Notes: generated from the sequence alone by a model not told the origin. A DNA stretch of 64,000 nt from Zhengitettix transpicula (GCA_037074705.1 CM073591.1:93796532-93860531); one strand, 5' to 3'. Numbered from the stretch's first letter, positions 36,681 through 49,591 are shown. Numbers and translations are program-made.

Positions 36681-38140
36681 GGCATTTTAGGACAACACTA
36701 AAATAATTACTAATATGTAATATAATATCGAAAAAATCATATTTGTATGAAACAGATCACTTAAATAAATACATTATTAAAATATGACCTTTCCGTAATT
36801 TTTGTGATAATTCTTTAACTGTTGTAACTGCTTGCATAAATATCCGTAAGGTGATCCCTCAGTTATATGACAAAATAAATTTATTTGCTGTTAGTAATGC
36901 AAAATTAATTTATGGTGGCCTCATAATTAATCGGCAAACGGTACAGTGATTTAAGCAGCGGCATATATAATAACTCTGAAGGTTAGAAAATAACAATAAT
37001 CTTAAATATTAACCTAAACTTATCTTTAATTCCAGTGTTTAAAATTTCAATCCTAATACCATGTTTTTATATCTGGAAATTTTGACATTTAATACGAAGG
37101 CCATTGTGCACAAAGTAACTATTAGCAGAGAGGATTGTAGTAATCCACGAACCGGTTTTAACATATATTTGTATGTTATACGCGTTATTTTTAATTTTAA
37201 TTTTTATTAAAATAATTATTATTTTTCTTATTCATTATTTTCAATCAGACGTATTTTTTTATTTTAATTATTATTTTTACATCTAAAAATATATCTGTAC
37301 CAATAAACGAACCCAAACCCACTATTTTACTGTCTTTGCTCCTTAACCAATAAGGCACTGTTTCTTCTCTGATATATTTTAACTATACATCATACGGCCT
37401 AATTACAAAATAATATTACGTATAAAAACAAAAATTCTCATCAGAAATATTGATTTGTTTTGGTACGGTACAGTGAATTAATTTTCAATCTCACTATCTT
37501 TGCTAATATCACAATATACGAAAACGTAGAACTGGAAACAGACCGCAATACTTATTGTCAAATAAAGTCAAAAAGGCATTCCATCTGTTGCGTATTTTCC
37601 TAAATCCAAATTTAACATATGGCGACATAATTTTCTGCACATCTTTTGAAGTGAAATTATTTGAACTATTACGCGAGAATTCCAGGAACGATAACTTATG
37701 TTCTGTGCTCAGCTGTGGCGTGTTATTACAGATAAAAATATTTTGGGGATGTACAGACAACTGATTAAATCCAATAATTCATTAATGTTACGGTATTCAA
37801 TGTATAAATGATAACATTGGCAAATTTTCCAGAAATAACTAAAACATGTTCACGAATAAATTGGTGAAGAAAAGTGTCATTTCAGCTCGTAACACTGAAC
37901 ATATCAATTATATTTAGTTTTCCTTTTCGTAGTACGTTATCGTAAGTAATCTTAATTTGCATGGCCGAAATTAGTAAAACTGGTTAATATCTCTAAAATT
38001 ATTTTATTCTAAATTTATAATACGTTGGACATGTATTTTTTCGCTTATATGAAATGAATATTCAAAAAAATGTAAATGAAAAAAGCAATATTTAAATCGA
38101 GTTATTAAATTTGTTAGGTGATTTCCATTATGTATATATA
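36681..38140. other. AT-rich DNA, no gene recognised
   Basis: Upstream side of the secreted-protein gene. Overlapping opposite frames at 37509-37764 have no motif. Nothing firm. Confidence 0.4.
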
Positions 38141-38141
38141 T

Positions 38142-39154
38142 TGTAATGCCAATTAATTAATCAATTAATTGTTTTGAAATAAATTTGAATTGTTTAGAGA
38201 AAAGTTTGTATTATAGCGAGAGCGATCCGAGCGACAATGAGTGGTGAGCTCTGTTCCTATTATTGAGAGCGCAGAATGGCGTTAAAGCATAGTTAGTTGG
38301 TCGTTGTGGTCTGGATTGTACAGAGGTCAGACATCGTCGAGCATAGTATAATAAAGTTGGTGAATCATTGGAGAATAGAAGCGGCCGACGGTGAAAAAGT
38401 TGCATAAAACGGTCTCTATAAAATTGAGCAGAGTAAAACATTCACCGAGATATTGCAACGTGAATATTGTAAAGTAATACCAGCTTCGTCAAACTTTGTA
38501 CAATCTTCGTGGAGATATTAATCCAGGAGAGCATTGCTAAATTATTGTGGAGCGGAGCAATCAACGGAATACAGCCAATCTTGCTAAATTTTAAAGTGAA
38601 GTGTAGAATCAGTGAAAACCAAGGCCTGATATTAAATAATTAAAGAGTGTAAAAGTGTCTGATCGAGGTAAAATTGATTGTTCTGGTACCAGACCGACGG
38701 TCCGTAAGTAACATAATTTTGAATAATATTGTAAACGCAAATTAAAGGATAAAGTCAGATTTCGTTCTCTTTTAATTCTCAATCAAAGTTAATTTCTTTA
38801 CTTTTAATATCTTTCATTCTATCGACATATTGTTTAGGTAAATTGTGAACTGTTTTGTTAATAAGATTGTAAATCAATTTTTTTGTGTTCATTATGAAAC
38901 CCAGTAAAGGCCCTGATATATATATATAAAAAAAATTGTTTGCAATTATCTTTTATTGCCACAAAATGAAACAAATATTTTATCTTTTAATTGTTGATTA
39001 TCTTTTCATTTAAATAAAGGTAAACATGTTGATTATTACATAAATGGCTCTTCAACTTGAGGCAAATTCTTTAATTAAAATTTAATATTAATTAAAGCCT
39101 CATTATTAATTATAAAATTTAAAATTAATTAAAGCCTTATTATTAATCATTACA
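38142..39154 (+). mobile_element. Solo LTR, TA-associated family (copy 2, sense)
   Basis: Begins TGTAATGCCAATTAATTAA after a TATATATAT tract and ends AATCATTACA before a TA tract. It carries the family blocks GATAAAGTCAGATTTCGTTC (38751) and CATTATGAAACCCAGTAAA (38890) in the opposite sense to the other copies. A long central part (38500-38720) is nearly the reverse complement of the 43.86-44.80-kb copy, so these two are closest relatives. It has an internal short TA tract near 38920. No internal coding region is attached. Confidence 0.8.
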
Positions 39155-42100
39155 ATATATATATATATATATAAGGCCTAATCGTAATGCATTGAAAAGC
39201 GTAAATTCTAACCGATCCACTTGTTTTTCTTAACCACATTTTCACTTATAATTTCATTAACCTAAATTTTTCCAGAAAATTCTGAATAATCATGGGCGTT
39301 CTAAGCAATTACCTTCTGAGAAGTTTTTTTTTTCCACTCATCTAAGTTTAGAAACGATATCTAGTATCCTTCGTTTAAGGTTCATAGGTTATCCGCCTTA
39401 TCAACTGGGCTATGTTCATTTTCGACAACTTATTTTTATGGTGGAAATGTATTAACCTTGAATATAATTTATATAATACTTAAATGAGTGATATTTGGTT
39501 CGAATTTTCATAACGTAGATTATTACTTCATGTGACAAATCCCCGGAAAGTGTCAATTCTTAGCGGCGTTTGTGTGTACGATTACTGTGCTAAAGTTTGT
39601 GTACAAATCATCTTTAATCTCCGTAGTGTTTTGAAGTAAAATATTTTATTACAACGAAACTTTTAGTAACTTTAAGTGCACATTTTTAGATAAAAAATTT
39701 CTGTAAAATTGCTACTTGTGAAATACTTTTTAACTACTGATTCTGAATGTCACCATGGAGTAACATGGGATAGCTCACTACGTACTCTGCTACCTACGTG
39801 GTTGTAGTTTGCATGCATTTTTTTTTGTAGTTTTCAATTTATCGCTGTGTCACTTACACATAAAGTGAACCATTTGCGGTAAATATGGAAACTACGGTCT
39901 GCTCCATGCGTTTGAATGCTGTCGGACCATAATGCATGATTTGTGTGCTGTCTCTTACATGTGGATGTAGAACGCATATTTACACAATTCTTGGCATTAG
40001 ATTTGCATGTTTGCGTAATTGTTCAGAACATGCTTCGGAAATTGGATAATTTAATCCATCAATCTATGAATGCATTAGCATTCTAATCAACGCAGACTAA
40101 TAGTGTAGTATTGAATATGCAGTTGGGATTCAGGTTACGGAACAGCAGTAATTTTAAAACCGTGCGATTTATTACCTTAAAACAAACGATCGCTTTATTG
40201 GAATAATTCTGCCGGAGGACTGATTGGATTTTGTACCACGTGACCTCAGCCTGAATGATTGTTAATGAATCCATCGCGTTGGAGGTTAGCCGAATTAGAT
40301 TGGATAGCATGAGAGTGTCAGCTCTAATTGATTAGCCTTCTACTCGCTTAAAGTAATGGCTCTTCTTGCGACAATATCCTCGTATATAGCGATATCTTCG
40401 AAGTTGTGTGAAATCGTATTAATGCGACTAGTTAGTCTAAAATTGGTGTGGAAAGTATTTTGCTCAAAATATTTATTAGAATTAGAGATCTTTAATGAAA
40501 CAAATACTCTCAGACCAAGATGTCTCCTCAATTGATAGTAAAATAAGACCTTCCTGTTTTTTTTTACAAATAACATAATAAAAGAATGTTTAAATCTCAA
40601 TATTTATTCTTAAATGGTTGAAAGCTATTGTCTGCATGCTAGGGATCTGAATCGATTCTCCATAAAAGAGCTTAGTGTGGCCAGCAGGTAAGAGGAACTT
40701 GACACCTTACGTACTCATTTCGTCAAACTGGTGCTTGAGTTTATATAGACGGCCTTTAATATTTTATGGCCCGAGCTTCGTAATGTTTCGTAGCAATATT
40801 TCCTGCTTTTTACGTTGCGTTAGAGATGATTAAAGTCGTAAGATAAGCTTAAGATGCTAACGTAAGACGTCAACGCAAATATCGGTTAAATTTTAAAAGA
40901 AATCTTTTCTGCTCTCTGCAATAGCGACCCAACCGATTCTCAACTATAGACGTGAATGGCCTCTCCGACGTCAAAAACTCAAATTTAATGTATTGTAAAC
41001 GTAATTTCTTTTAAAATTTGATTTTTTTAATTTTAAATTAATTTCTCCAAGCCGTTAAACAATTGCAGATCACTTTTTGTAGGGACATAAAGTATTAGGT
41101 TAATCAAATTTTATATTCCTACCATTAAAGTTCGAGTAATTCACTCTTTCGTTGTAAACGTGACAAAACTCACATTTTTATCTATATTCACTATGCACTA
41201 GAAAAATAAATAAAATATTTAAATCTATAAGCTGCCACTTTTAAGTAAGAAAAAAGAATTTATAGACTAAATTAACAACGTTTCATCGCTTATTTTGCGA
41301 TCACATCAGGTTCAAGTTTAAAAATTTTTAAATCACAGGTCATTTCCTTTTTTCCACTTACAATTGGCTGATGTTTATTTTTTTAATACTCAAAATTTAA
41401 ATTATCTATAGCAAAATAATTAATGGAATTAATATTTTTCGATAAATTATTAAGTATTATTACAATAAATTTTTGCCTGTTATATAAATACATTCGAACA
41501 TCTTTATTTCACTAAATACAATGTCAGAGTTATTGTTGCACAAACAAGAAAATTTCCATCTCCTGTAGAGGATTGAGATTCGACTGAAATACTGGTTTAG
41601 ACATAAGCAATTACACACTTCGACATAAATGTTAGTATTAAACAACCAAAGTATCTAAAGTTTTTATACGCGTACAGCGATATACGAGTAATTAACGTTC
41701 AAATGAAAAAACAAATGATAATTAATTTTCAAATTAAATACTGAGTCAATACATTAAATTAATACAAAAATCCTATATTTAAGTTAATGTAACAATTATA
41801 ATAAATTAACAAATTTTCAGTAAAAAATGGATTAATAAACGAAAAAAATAAATAATTACAATATTATAACGTCTTGTACTAAATTTTGGGACGACCTCAA
41901 GTAACAGCCAGTTTTTAATGTGGGAAACTTACTTAAATTTACATTGTAGACAGTTAAAGTTAACAATTTAATTTTGTCTAATCAAAATGTATAAATGTTA
42001 GATGAAAATATTTCTCATTTCATATTTAAGTTATCCTGAGAATTATAATTTTACAGGAAAACGTCTCATTTTAGTAATTATTTTTTGTTTTAGGTTGAAC

Positions 42101-42660
42101 ATTACATTTTTATGAAATAATGGCAGCGTTTCTTTTATTTATTAAATTATTATAGTCATATCAGATTTATGTTCTAGGCTTGAGAAATATTTTCACCTAT
42201 CTTTTATTTATTTCGATTATACCAATTTAAATTGGTAACTTTAACGGCCTGCTATATAAATGTTACTCAGTTTCAAAAAGATCTATTATGTGATGAAGTT
42301 CGAAGATTGTTTTGTTTTAGTTAAAAAATTCTCTGCTTATTTATTAGTTACAAAAAAATTTATCCTACTTCTATAAGGAATAATATTTACTTATAAAACA
42401 AAAGGGAAAAAAGATCTACCAAAACGGCATGTGTGCTACAGAAGATAATAATATAACGTTCTTACTTTTATACCGAATATTTTAAATATTTTCTTCAAGA
42501 TACAGTGTTGAATCGGGCTTGTATCAGAATAAACACCTAATTCCTCAAGCGGAAAGTTTCGTCGCGAGTTTGAATCCATAAAAACAGAAAACTGTTCTAG
42601 TGTTGTGTACAAAGTTATAACGATGGCTGATTCAAATACAAAAAACTGGGATCTGCAGCT
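39155..42660. other. AT-rich DNA, no gene recognised
   Basis: Starts with a short (TA)n tract (39154-39172). A balanced patch lies near 40640-40980. No exon, RNA gene or repeat family member was identified. Confidence 0.4.
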
Positions 42661-42684
42661 GCTTAAATGGGTGTATATAAGTAA

Positions 42685-42773
42685 TTTTTTTTTTTAGGGC
42701 AATAGGCTACATGAGGGTAATCCACTTAGGGCAACTCCCCTTTAATAGCATAGGAAGGGATTTGAAAGGGGGG
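42685..42773 (-). mobile_element. Family A retroposon, extreme 5' truncation with poly(A) and TSD
   Basis: Only the last ~78 bases of the family plus a pure A tail (eleven Ts on the plus strand). It is flanked by 10-bp direct repeats ATATAAGTAA at 42675-42684 and 42774-42783. This shows directly that family A inserts by target-primed reverse transcription from an A-tailed 3' end. Confidence 0.9.
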
Positions 42774-42789
42774 ATATAAGTAAAATTCA

Positions 42790-43815
42790 AAATCTAATTT
42801 TGAATGAATATTTCTGTAACACGACTGTTGGAAATATGAAAGATATTCTTTCTTATTGAACTGAAATTGTGACGTTTAGCGTTCCAGTATTTAATGTTAT
42901 ACATGTACTGTGAAAAACAAGACAATTTTAATATATCATTTTTAATTATTAGCGTATTAGGGAAATTTTGTAAGTACCATTATTGCCTATAATGAAAAAA
43001 TGGGGGTGTTCTGAGAAATTAAAGCGTTTATGACACAGTAAGGAATAAATTCATTTCAAATAATAATCTTAATCGTTTCGACCGATAGGAAAAATACATT
43101 ACAATAAGGCCAAGTTTTATGAAAATTGAGATTACTAAAACAGTAAGAAGAAATATATAATGGAATATGTACCATGGACAGTGGTGTTCTCCCTCTGAGT
43201 AACGATTAACTGGCTCCTCACAGACTGAGAAGTCGTGTGATACTGACTAGAGATATCTTTCAGGCACAAATATTTATCCACTTTCGTCGCGCTCGTTCTT
43301 TATCGGTACACTGTTGACCCAACACCAATGAATTTTGGTAATCGATCAATAGAACACGAAAATAACTAAAATTAAAAATCTTAACCAATTCGTCGTTTTA
43401 CAATGTTATTAGGATTTTACAATATATTATCGACCATTCGTGAACACTAAGACTTTATTTTATATTTTGCAGGAAAAAATCTATCAGACGAAAAAATGCA
43501 GGTGTTCTGAGAAATACTTTATGAATTGTGACAAAAATAATTTTGAAAGATACAACATACAGTTGTTGAAGAAATAAAAGAGATAGATAATGGAAAAGGT
43601 AGAGTCGTAAAGTGTGAACGGATGTACATAACACTTCAATACTTGAAAAACAAGATTAACATGAAATCAATATAATTGAAAAACAATGTTTAATAAATTC
43701 AATAACTTTATTCTTTCAATTATCTTTCGGTTATAATTTAAAAACCATCCGCATAAAAAATAAAAGGAGTGAATTATAAGCGTATTATAATATATGCATT
43801 GAAGATAGATTAAAT
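42790..43815. other. AT-rich DNA, no gene recognised
   Basis: Nothing identified between the truncated family A insert and the TA tract at 43820. AT-driven chance frames only. Confidence 0.4.
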
Positions 43816-43818
43816 TTG

Positions 43819-43819
<1 letters not shown>

Positions 43820-43857
<38 letters not shown>

Positions 43858-43858
43858 T
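43820..43858. repeat. (TA)n microsatellite
   Basis: About 32 bases of AT alternation then ACATATAT, abutting the LTR at 43859. Confidence 0.9.
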
Positions 43859-44800
43859 TGTAATAATCAACCATGGGCTTTAATTACATTAATATAAATG
43901 ATTATCAAAAATTTACAAATAAAAATATTTATTTTATTTTATGGCAAAAAAGAGATAATTACAAACAAAATTTGAGATCTGATCTCTCAGGGCGTTTACT
44001 GGGTTTGATAATGAACACAAAAAAAATTTAAAATCTTATTAACAAAACAGTTCACAATTTACCTTAACAATATGTCGATAGAATGAAAGAAATTAAAAAG
44101 TAAAGAAATTAACTTTGATTGACAATTAAAAGAGAACGAAATCTGACTTTATCCTTTAATTTGCGTTTACAATATTATTCCAAATTAAGTTACTTACGGA
44201 CCGTCGGTCTGGTATCAGAACAATCAATTTTACCTCGTTCGGACACTTTTACACTCATTAATTATTTAATATCAGGCCTTGGTTTTCACTGATTCTACAC
44301 TTCACTTTCAAATTTAGCAAGATTGGCTGTATTACGTTGATTGCTCCGCTCCACAATAATTTAGCAATGTTCTCCTGGATTAATATCTCCACGAAGATTG
44401 TACAAAGTTCTATTTTGACGAAACTGGTATTACTTTCCAATATTTACGCTGCAATACTTCCGTGAATGTTTTCTTTGTATTAATTTACAACTTTAACTAT
44501 TTATATATTGACGATGTCTAGACTCTGCTCAAGTTGTACTACTTGTTCTGCTCCTCGTAATGTTTCTCCGCCAACTAACAGTATTATTACTTGTTCTGCT
44601 CCTCTCGATGTTTCTCCGTTAACTGACTATCCTAGTGCTCTCGAGTTTGAGCGCGCATACACCATTTTTTACTTTTCGACAAAATTACGCGAGCTCGCTT
44701 CTCCATTGTTGCTTTGTTCGATCAGACCGATACAATGGATTTATCAAACAATTTAAATTTGATGTCCAAGCAATTAATGGCCTAATTAACTATTGCCACA
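43859..44800 (-). mobile_element. Solo LTR, TA-associated family (copy 3)
   Basis: Begins TGTAATAATCAACC and ends CTATTGCCACA. It has the shared blocks ACTGGGTTTGATAATG (43998) and GAACGAAATCTGACTTT (44134), and a long stretch matching copy 2 in reverse (for example GACCGTCGGTCTGGTA near 44201). Flanked by TA-rich DNA on both sides. No coding region attached. Confidence 0.8.
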
Positions 44801-44849
44801 ATATATACATTAAAATAATATAAATCTGTCAAATATATATATATATTAG

Positions 44850-45640
44850 CATATACTTAGGAGTTTATTGTATGAAATACTTTTCTGTTTGTCAGTACGG
44901 TCGATGTATTACCGTAGCGCCCGATGTTTACGAACGATTGACGATGGGTCAAACTGTCTCTCGGGAGAAGTACACACTCGTCAGTCAGTAGTGGAGGAGG
45001 CTTTCCCGTGGGCAGTCGCGTGGTTGTTGGTATTTGTGTGTCTGGAAAGCTCGGTCGAGTTGAACGATCTGTGCAGTGGCGCCGTCGTTTATGGCCGGTT
45101 TTTTTTTGGTCTGAAGACACTTAGAACCTAAACAGTTCTGTGCTACAGTGGATCCAATTAGTATTTTTTTTTGGTACAGCGAATCTCACTCGAAATGCAG
45201 GCCAGTCCAAGTTTGGTAAAGGCCCCGGGAGATGGTAATCTCGGATAATGCCGTCTATCTATGATAATCCTATCTCCACACCTCCTATGGTGACACTGGG
45301 CAATGCAGCTTTGCTGTAGCAAAGTGCAGAAGGGTGCTTAATGTAGGGTTCTGAGTTTGTTGTGAACATTAACGAACCACGAAATAACGTGAAAAAAGTT
45401 GAAGGGTGTTGGACCACTTGGGAACCAATTTTGACGATCCAGGGTGTTTGTGTGGTTTTGCTTAGGGATAGTAAATAAGTGTTTGATTTTAATTATAAAA
45501 AGTTTTATAGTTTTCTGTGTTCATGTTATAAACTTCCTTTTTTTATTGGAGGCCCGTAGGCGACCCCTTAGATATATTTCCCATTAATATTTTGGTGTAC
45601 AACGATTTTACACCATTATAGGGGTAAATATTAATTAATT
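44850..45640. other. GC-richer block, possible leader of an unidentified element
   Basis: Balanced composition from 44930 to 45450 with TCAGTCAGTAGTGGAGGAGG and CGCCGTCGTTTATGG, then a stretch with GGCCCCGGGAGATGGTAATC and GGTGACACTGGGCAATGC. It looks like a 5' leader of a retroelement, but there is no partner copy or protein motif to name it. Confidence 0.25.
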
Positions 45641-45659
45641 TAATTTTGTTTATTACAAT

Positions 45660-45694
45660 AAATATATATTTATATATATATATATATATATAAA
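45660..45694. repeat. (TA)n microsatellite
   Basis: Interrupted TA alternation of about 33 bases. Confidence 0.85.
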
Positions 45695-46177
45695 TGCCTG
45701 AATGATTAATTAACTACATAACTCTTACTACATTTTTCAGTACGAAATAATTTCGTGGTACTTTGATCGGCGCTACGTGTCTTATAAGTCAACGTTGGAT
45801 GTAACTGACTAGTTGACTGCAAAGATTCTAATCCACCAATCCCACGTAATCACCATCGACTGGATCGATGTGTAAACAACAGTTATGTATGTATAATATT
45901 TGCATGAAACTTATTAACACCTATTTTATCGTCGAGGTATCATGATATTGTTCCTATTCTCACGGATATATGGACTCTAAAAGTTTTGTTTGGAACGTTT
46001 TTTTAATACATTGTAATATTTTGATAATTTTAATATCAAATTTAGTGTTTGGTGGTTTTATAGGATAAGGGAATAGCTGTATTAGTTTTTTAATTTACTT
46101 AGATTTTTAATTCAGTAATATATAGAAGCTTTCATAACCTCAGACCTTAAAATCCATGGTTAAGTTACATTAAAGAA

Positions 46178-46202
46178 TATGTATATATATATATATATAT
46201 AT
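46178..46202. repeat. (TA)n microsatellite
   Basis: About 24 bases of TA alternation, shortly before the LTR-end fragment at 46285. Confidence 0.85.
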
Positions 46203-46284
46203 TAATAAATAAAATATTATAATTAATTAAACAGATTATTTAAACAAATTATTAATTAAATAAATTTAACTCAATAGTTGACCA

Positions 46285-46440
46285 CGTTGGTGAAACCAAA
46301 ATGTAACAAATAAACAATATTAAGATAATTAAGATTAATTTTTATTTATTTAAACGAGAAAGATTTCAAATAATTTACCAAATTCTTTTAAACTTTAGAA
46401 GACAGTTAATTTTATTCCAGGAAAAATTACAACATTCCTC
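46285..46440 (-). mobile_element. LTR-end fragment with primer-site-like sequence
   Basis: GACCACGTTGGTGAAACCAA directly precedes AATGTAACAAATAAAC. On the minus strand this is an LTR end (..GTTACA) followed by a TGGTTTCACCAACGTGG primer-site-like word, resembling the arrangement beside the 49.9-kb LTR. The rest of the LTR is not traceable. Confidence 0.4.
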
Positions 46441-46461
46441 GACGTGATTTACATTTCTGCT

Positions 46462-46651
46462 ATTCACATTGGAATAGTCGGCTAGCTGCCTCCTAAACTA
46501 GTCGAGATACGGAGAATGTACCAGTCTAGGAGGCAGCTGGCCGACTATTCCAACGGGAATAGGTAACAACTCTTACCGTATGCCAAAGGTCTGTGACTCC
46601 GGAACATACACCTCACAAAACAGGCCGAGGTGTCTCGGCTCGTGGTAACCA
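46462..46651. mobile_element. Two family A fragments head to head
   Basis: Bases 46462-46515 read the family middle block in plus orientation (GGAATAGTCGGCTAGCTGCC). Bases 46516-46651 read the same block in minus orientation and continue to the 5' GAGGTGTCTCGGC block. The shared part makes an inverted repeat of roughly 40 bases around a short centre. Confidence 0.8.
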
Positions 46652-46659
46652 AAACCATG

Positions 46660-48190
46660 TTTCGCTATATGTATCGGAAATTTTACAAGTATTAAATTAT
46701 TTTTATAAAAGTGATCAAATGGAAGCACTCGTTCTGATTTAAATATTTTTTTTTGTCATATATATTTTTAGAACAGTTCAGATTTGGATTACCAAATTCA
46801 TAATATGTGGTGTGGACACGTTGATAGCGGAATTATTTGCTTTTTTTATTATTCATATCAGTAAATTGCTGTATGTTATTAATTATTTGATTTGTATATT
46901 TTGCGAAAAAAAAAAGAATTTTAAACCATGGTTTAAGTTGGATCAGCCATGTCGTACTCGCCATTTTACATCGTCTATATTCAGACGTTTAGTGTGAAGA
47001 GTCTCTCATAGAAACCTGGGATAAGGTGTTCCATTTAATGTTGGTCAAGGATGTTATTAAATTTTTTAAATAAATAAATAATGTTTCTGATGTTTCTACC
47101 AAACCAGTCATTTATGTTTTCTTGAATAAAGCTAGCTATATATTAAAATATCAATATTTAAAGTACAATTTGTACTCATTATTCCAAAAAAATAGAATTC
47201 TACCCAACAAATCACTACAAGTAGACATGAAATAATAAAATGCTAATGGGACACTTATTTTACACTTTCATTTTTGGAAATATTTGACCGAGATGTGTAG
47301 ATCAACTTAATTTTTGTCTTCTTGTTAGAGAAAATAGGATTTTCTGTAACGAATAATTATTTTATACGTTTTACGAGGAGAACGTTTCTGTTTGTTTTTC
47401 TCCAGCAAGTTTTAAACCATCTTGAGATATTTTCAAAGTCAATATAGAAGAAATAAGTCGAATTATCATTTTCCACTCGTACCTGGTCGACAGAAAATCA
47501 ATTAAGTGTACCCATATCCTTTAATCTGAAGTTGTGAAGTGTCAGCGTTGCATAGCATAATATTAAATTTTTCTAAAATTGTTATTTGAAGTATATTCGT
47601 GTTTTAATCATAGTTTAATTTAAGAGGCTAATTTCGTTTACTTTCGAATCATCATTAAAAGAAGTTTCAACGGTGTCAACGAAGATTTGGCGTCTTTAAT
47701 GTTTTCTACGGAAATGCTGACGATTAAATACATCTTTACATAAGGATAGATTGTATAAATGTTAGTGCTATCGGGATATGATAAGTCAGTTCAAGGTTCT
47801 AACAACTGATATCAGTAGTCGGTCGGAGACACGTGAACCTGAACGTCGACGACCCCACGTGAACTCTTGCGAACAGTGGTTAATACACGCCCACGGACTG
47901 GCCTCGGACACTAAATTTTGTTATGGCTAATATCTTTACGAAGATCATTGAAACGAGTTGGTGCGGAGACGTAGAACAAATCCCAACAGAAAAATAATAT
48001 ACTGCTTGTCGTTCTGTCGGGGCGAGATTTTTCCATCCTGATTCTTTAAAACAATTTCAGAGCCTATTTGGCTGAGCTTTGTTTGAAATCATTTCTTAAA
48101 TTGAAAAAAACACTAATTATTTGTATGTATATGAATAATATTCTCGCATGTAGTAGGCTATATAATAATGATATACCAAAATAATCATCC
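46660..48190. other. AT-rich DNA, no gene recognised
   Basis: Balanced patch near 47800-48030. No exon or RNA gene was found. Confidence 0.4.
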
Positions 48191-48202
48191 AATATACCAA
48201 TA

Positions 48203-48686
48203 CAGAGTGTTTTGGTGGAGGCTATCTTTGGGGATGCCTTCAAATCTCTCTGGTTTTTTGAACTAAGGTTCCCACATGCCGAGGCACCTCGGGCTGTTTT
48301 GAGAGGTGTATGTTCCGGGGTCACAGACTTTGGGCATATTCCTATTGGAATAGTCGGCCAGCTGCCTCCTACATTGGTCAAGGTACGGCGAAGGGAAAGC
48401 TGCGACCCCACAGCAAACCCCTCTCCCGCAATCGGAAGAGCGTGGGACAAGTACCAAATGCCCGACCTACCTGATGCAGGTTTTTATAGGGCTGGTCCTG
48501 CATTACTTTTAGGCGAATTCCGGGTAGGATCCTTAAACTATAGCCCGGGGGCCCTAGATAACCATTGGCTACCTTCCTCCACCCTTCCGCATCCCCCCTT
48601 TCAAATCCCTTTGCTATACTATAAGAGGGGAGTTGCCACTATGTGGATTACCCTATACATAGCCTGTCTATACTAAAAAAATATAT
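48203..48686 (+). mobile_element. Family A retroposon, near-complete with TSD
   Basis: A 484-bp copy running from the GGCTATCTTTGGGGATGCC block to the 3' GTGGATTACCC block and an A-rich tail (CTAAAAAAATATAT). It is flanked by 11-bp direct repeats ATATACCAATA at 48192-48202 and 48687-48697. A 154-residue open frame (48212-48676) crosses the whole copy. Related but broken frames appear in other copies, so the frame is probably a by-product of the element's low AT content and not a gene. Confidence 0.9.
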
Positions 48687-48713
48687 ATATACCAATAAAT
48701 TTAGAAATAAGGC

Positions 48714-48832
48714 TTTGTAAAAATTGTTATGTTCGTTCCGAAAGGTACGCATTGAATTAATTACACTATATAAGAATTAGAACTGTATCGACGTCATATG
48801 GGAAATCATGTATGATGTTAGACGTATCTACT
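48714..48832. repeat. Local duplication, left copy
   Basis: Matches 49473-49591 at a constant offset of about 759 bases: TTTGTAAAAATTGTTA, TACGCATTGAATTA, TATGGGAAATCAT and GTATCTA in the same order, with scattered changes. Confidence 0.75.
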
Positions 48833-49059
48833 CAATTGAGTAATTTCTCATTATGATTAAAAAGAAATATCAAAATAAAAAAAGCACACAATTTCAAGAA
48901 TAGAGCAAATATTATTATAAGTTACGTAAGAGAATGATTAGACCACGTTAATTGTATACACCTATAAGTTTGAACCGTATTGTATTATTTATTGGTTTTC
49001 TAAGAGTGTGAAAGAAAGTCTACCCAGAGAGAAGAAATAACGCTTGAAGGATGCGTACC

Positions 49060-49435
49060 GTTACGTCATAAATCAACCTGCCTACAGTTGATCTCCTCCC
49101 CCAATAATCTAGGGCGTGGATTTTTAATTCCTGATAACAATGATCGAACAAGGGTGAAGCATTACCGGTTTATCGCGCAGGTAATCTCGAAGGGAAGACA
49201 AGGTGATGGGCGGGGAGTCGGTGGCGATTGGAAATCCATCAGGTAATGGAGCTCGTTCTGCCTGTCAGGATGAAAAATTGGCCCACCGCTGCTGGCAGAG
49301 GGGAGTGGTCAGTGCGTCGGCGCTGGGGCAGATGGATGCTCACCTCGCTGTGAGACCTGTCAGCTGTTGCGGACCTCATTGTACTGGCTTCGACAAACTG
49401 TGCCCGCTTACATTTCCATCTTCAACGTAAAATGA
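49060..49435. promoter_or_regulatory. GC-richer island, candidate regulatory element
   Basis: Balanced block in AT-rich DNA with ATAATCTAGGG, GGTAATGGAGC, an E-box CAGCTG (near 49361) and CCACCGCTGCTGGC. The 75-residue frame on the plus strand has no motif. It lies between the two copies of the 119-bp duplication. Confidence 0.22.
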
Positions 49436-49472
49436 AAAATAATTTCAGTTAATCCCAAAAATTGCGACTGAA

Positions 49473-49591
49473 TTTGTAAAAATTGTTACGTTTGTTCCCA
49501 AGTGTACGCATTGAATTACTTACACCATATATAACAATTAGTTGTGTATCGAGGTGATATGGGAAATCATTTACGATTTTAGAAGTATCTA
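49473..49591. repeat. Local duplication, right copy
   Basis: Partner of 48714-48832. The GC-rich island lies between the two copies. Confidence 0.75.

Noticed and set aside
48212..48676. 154-residue plus-strand open frame
   Set aside because: It lies entirely within a family A retroposon copy. The same region in other copies is broken, and antisense frames of similar length also exist, so it is not treated as a gene.
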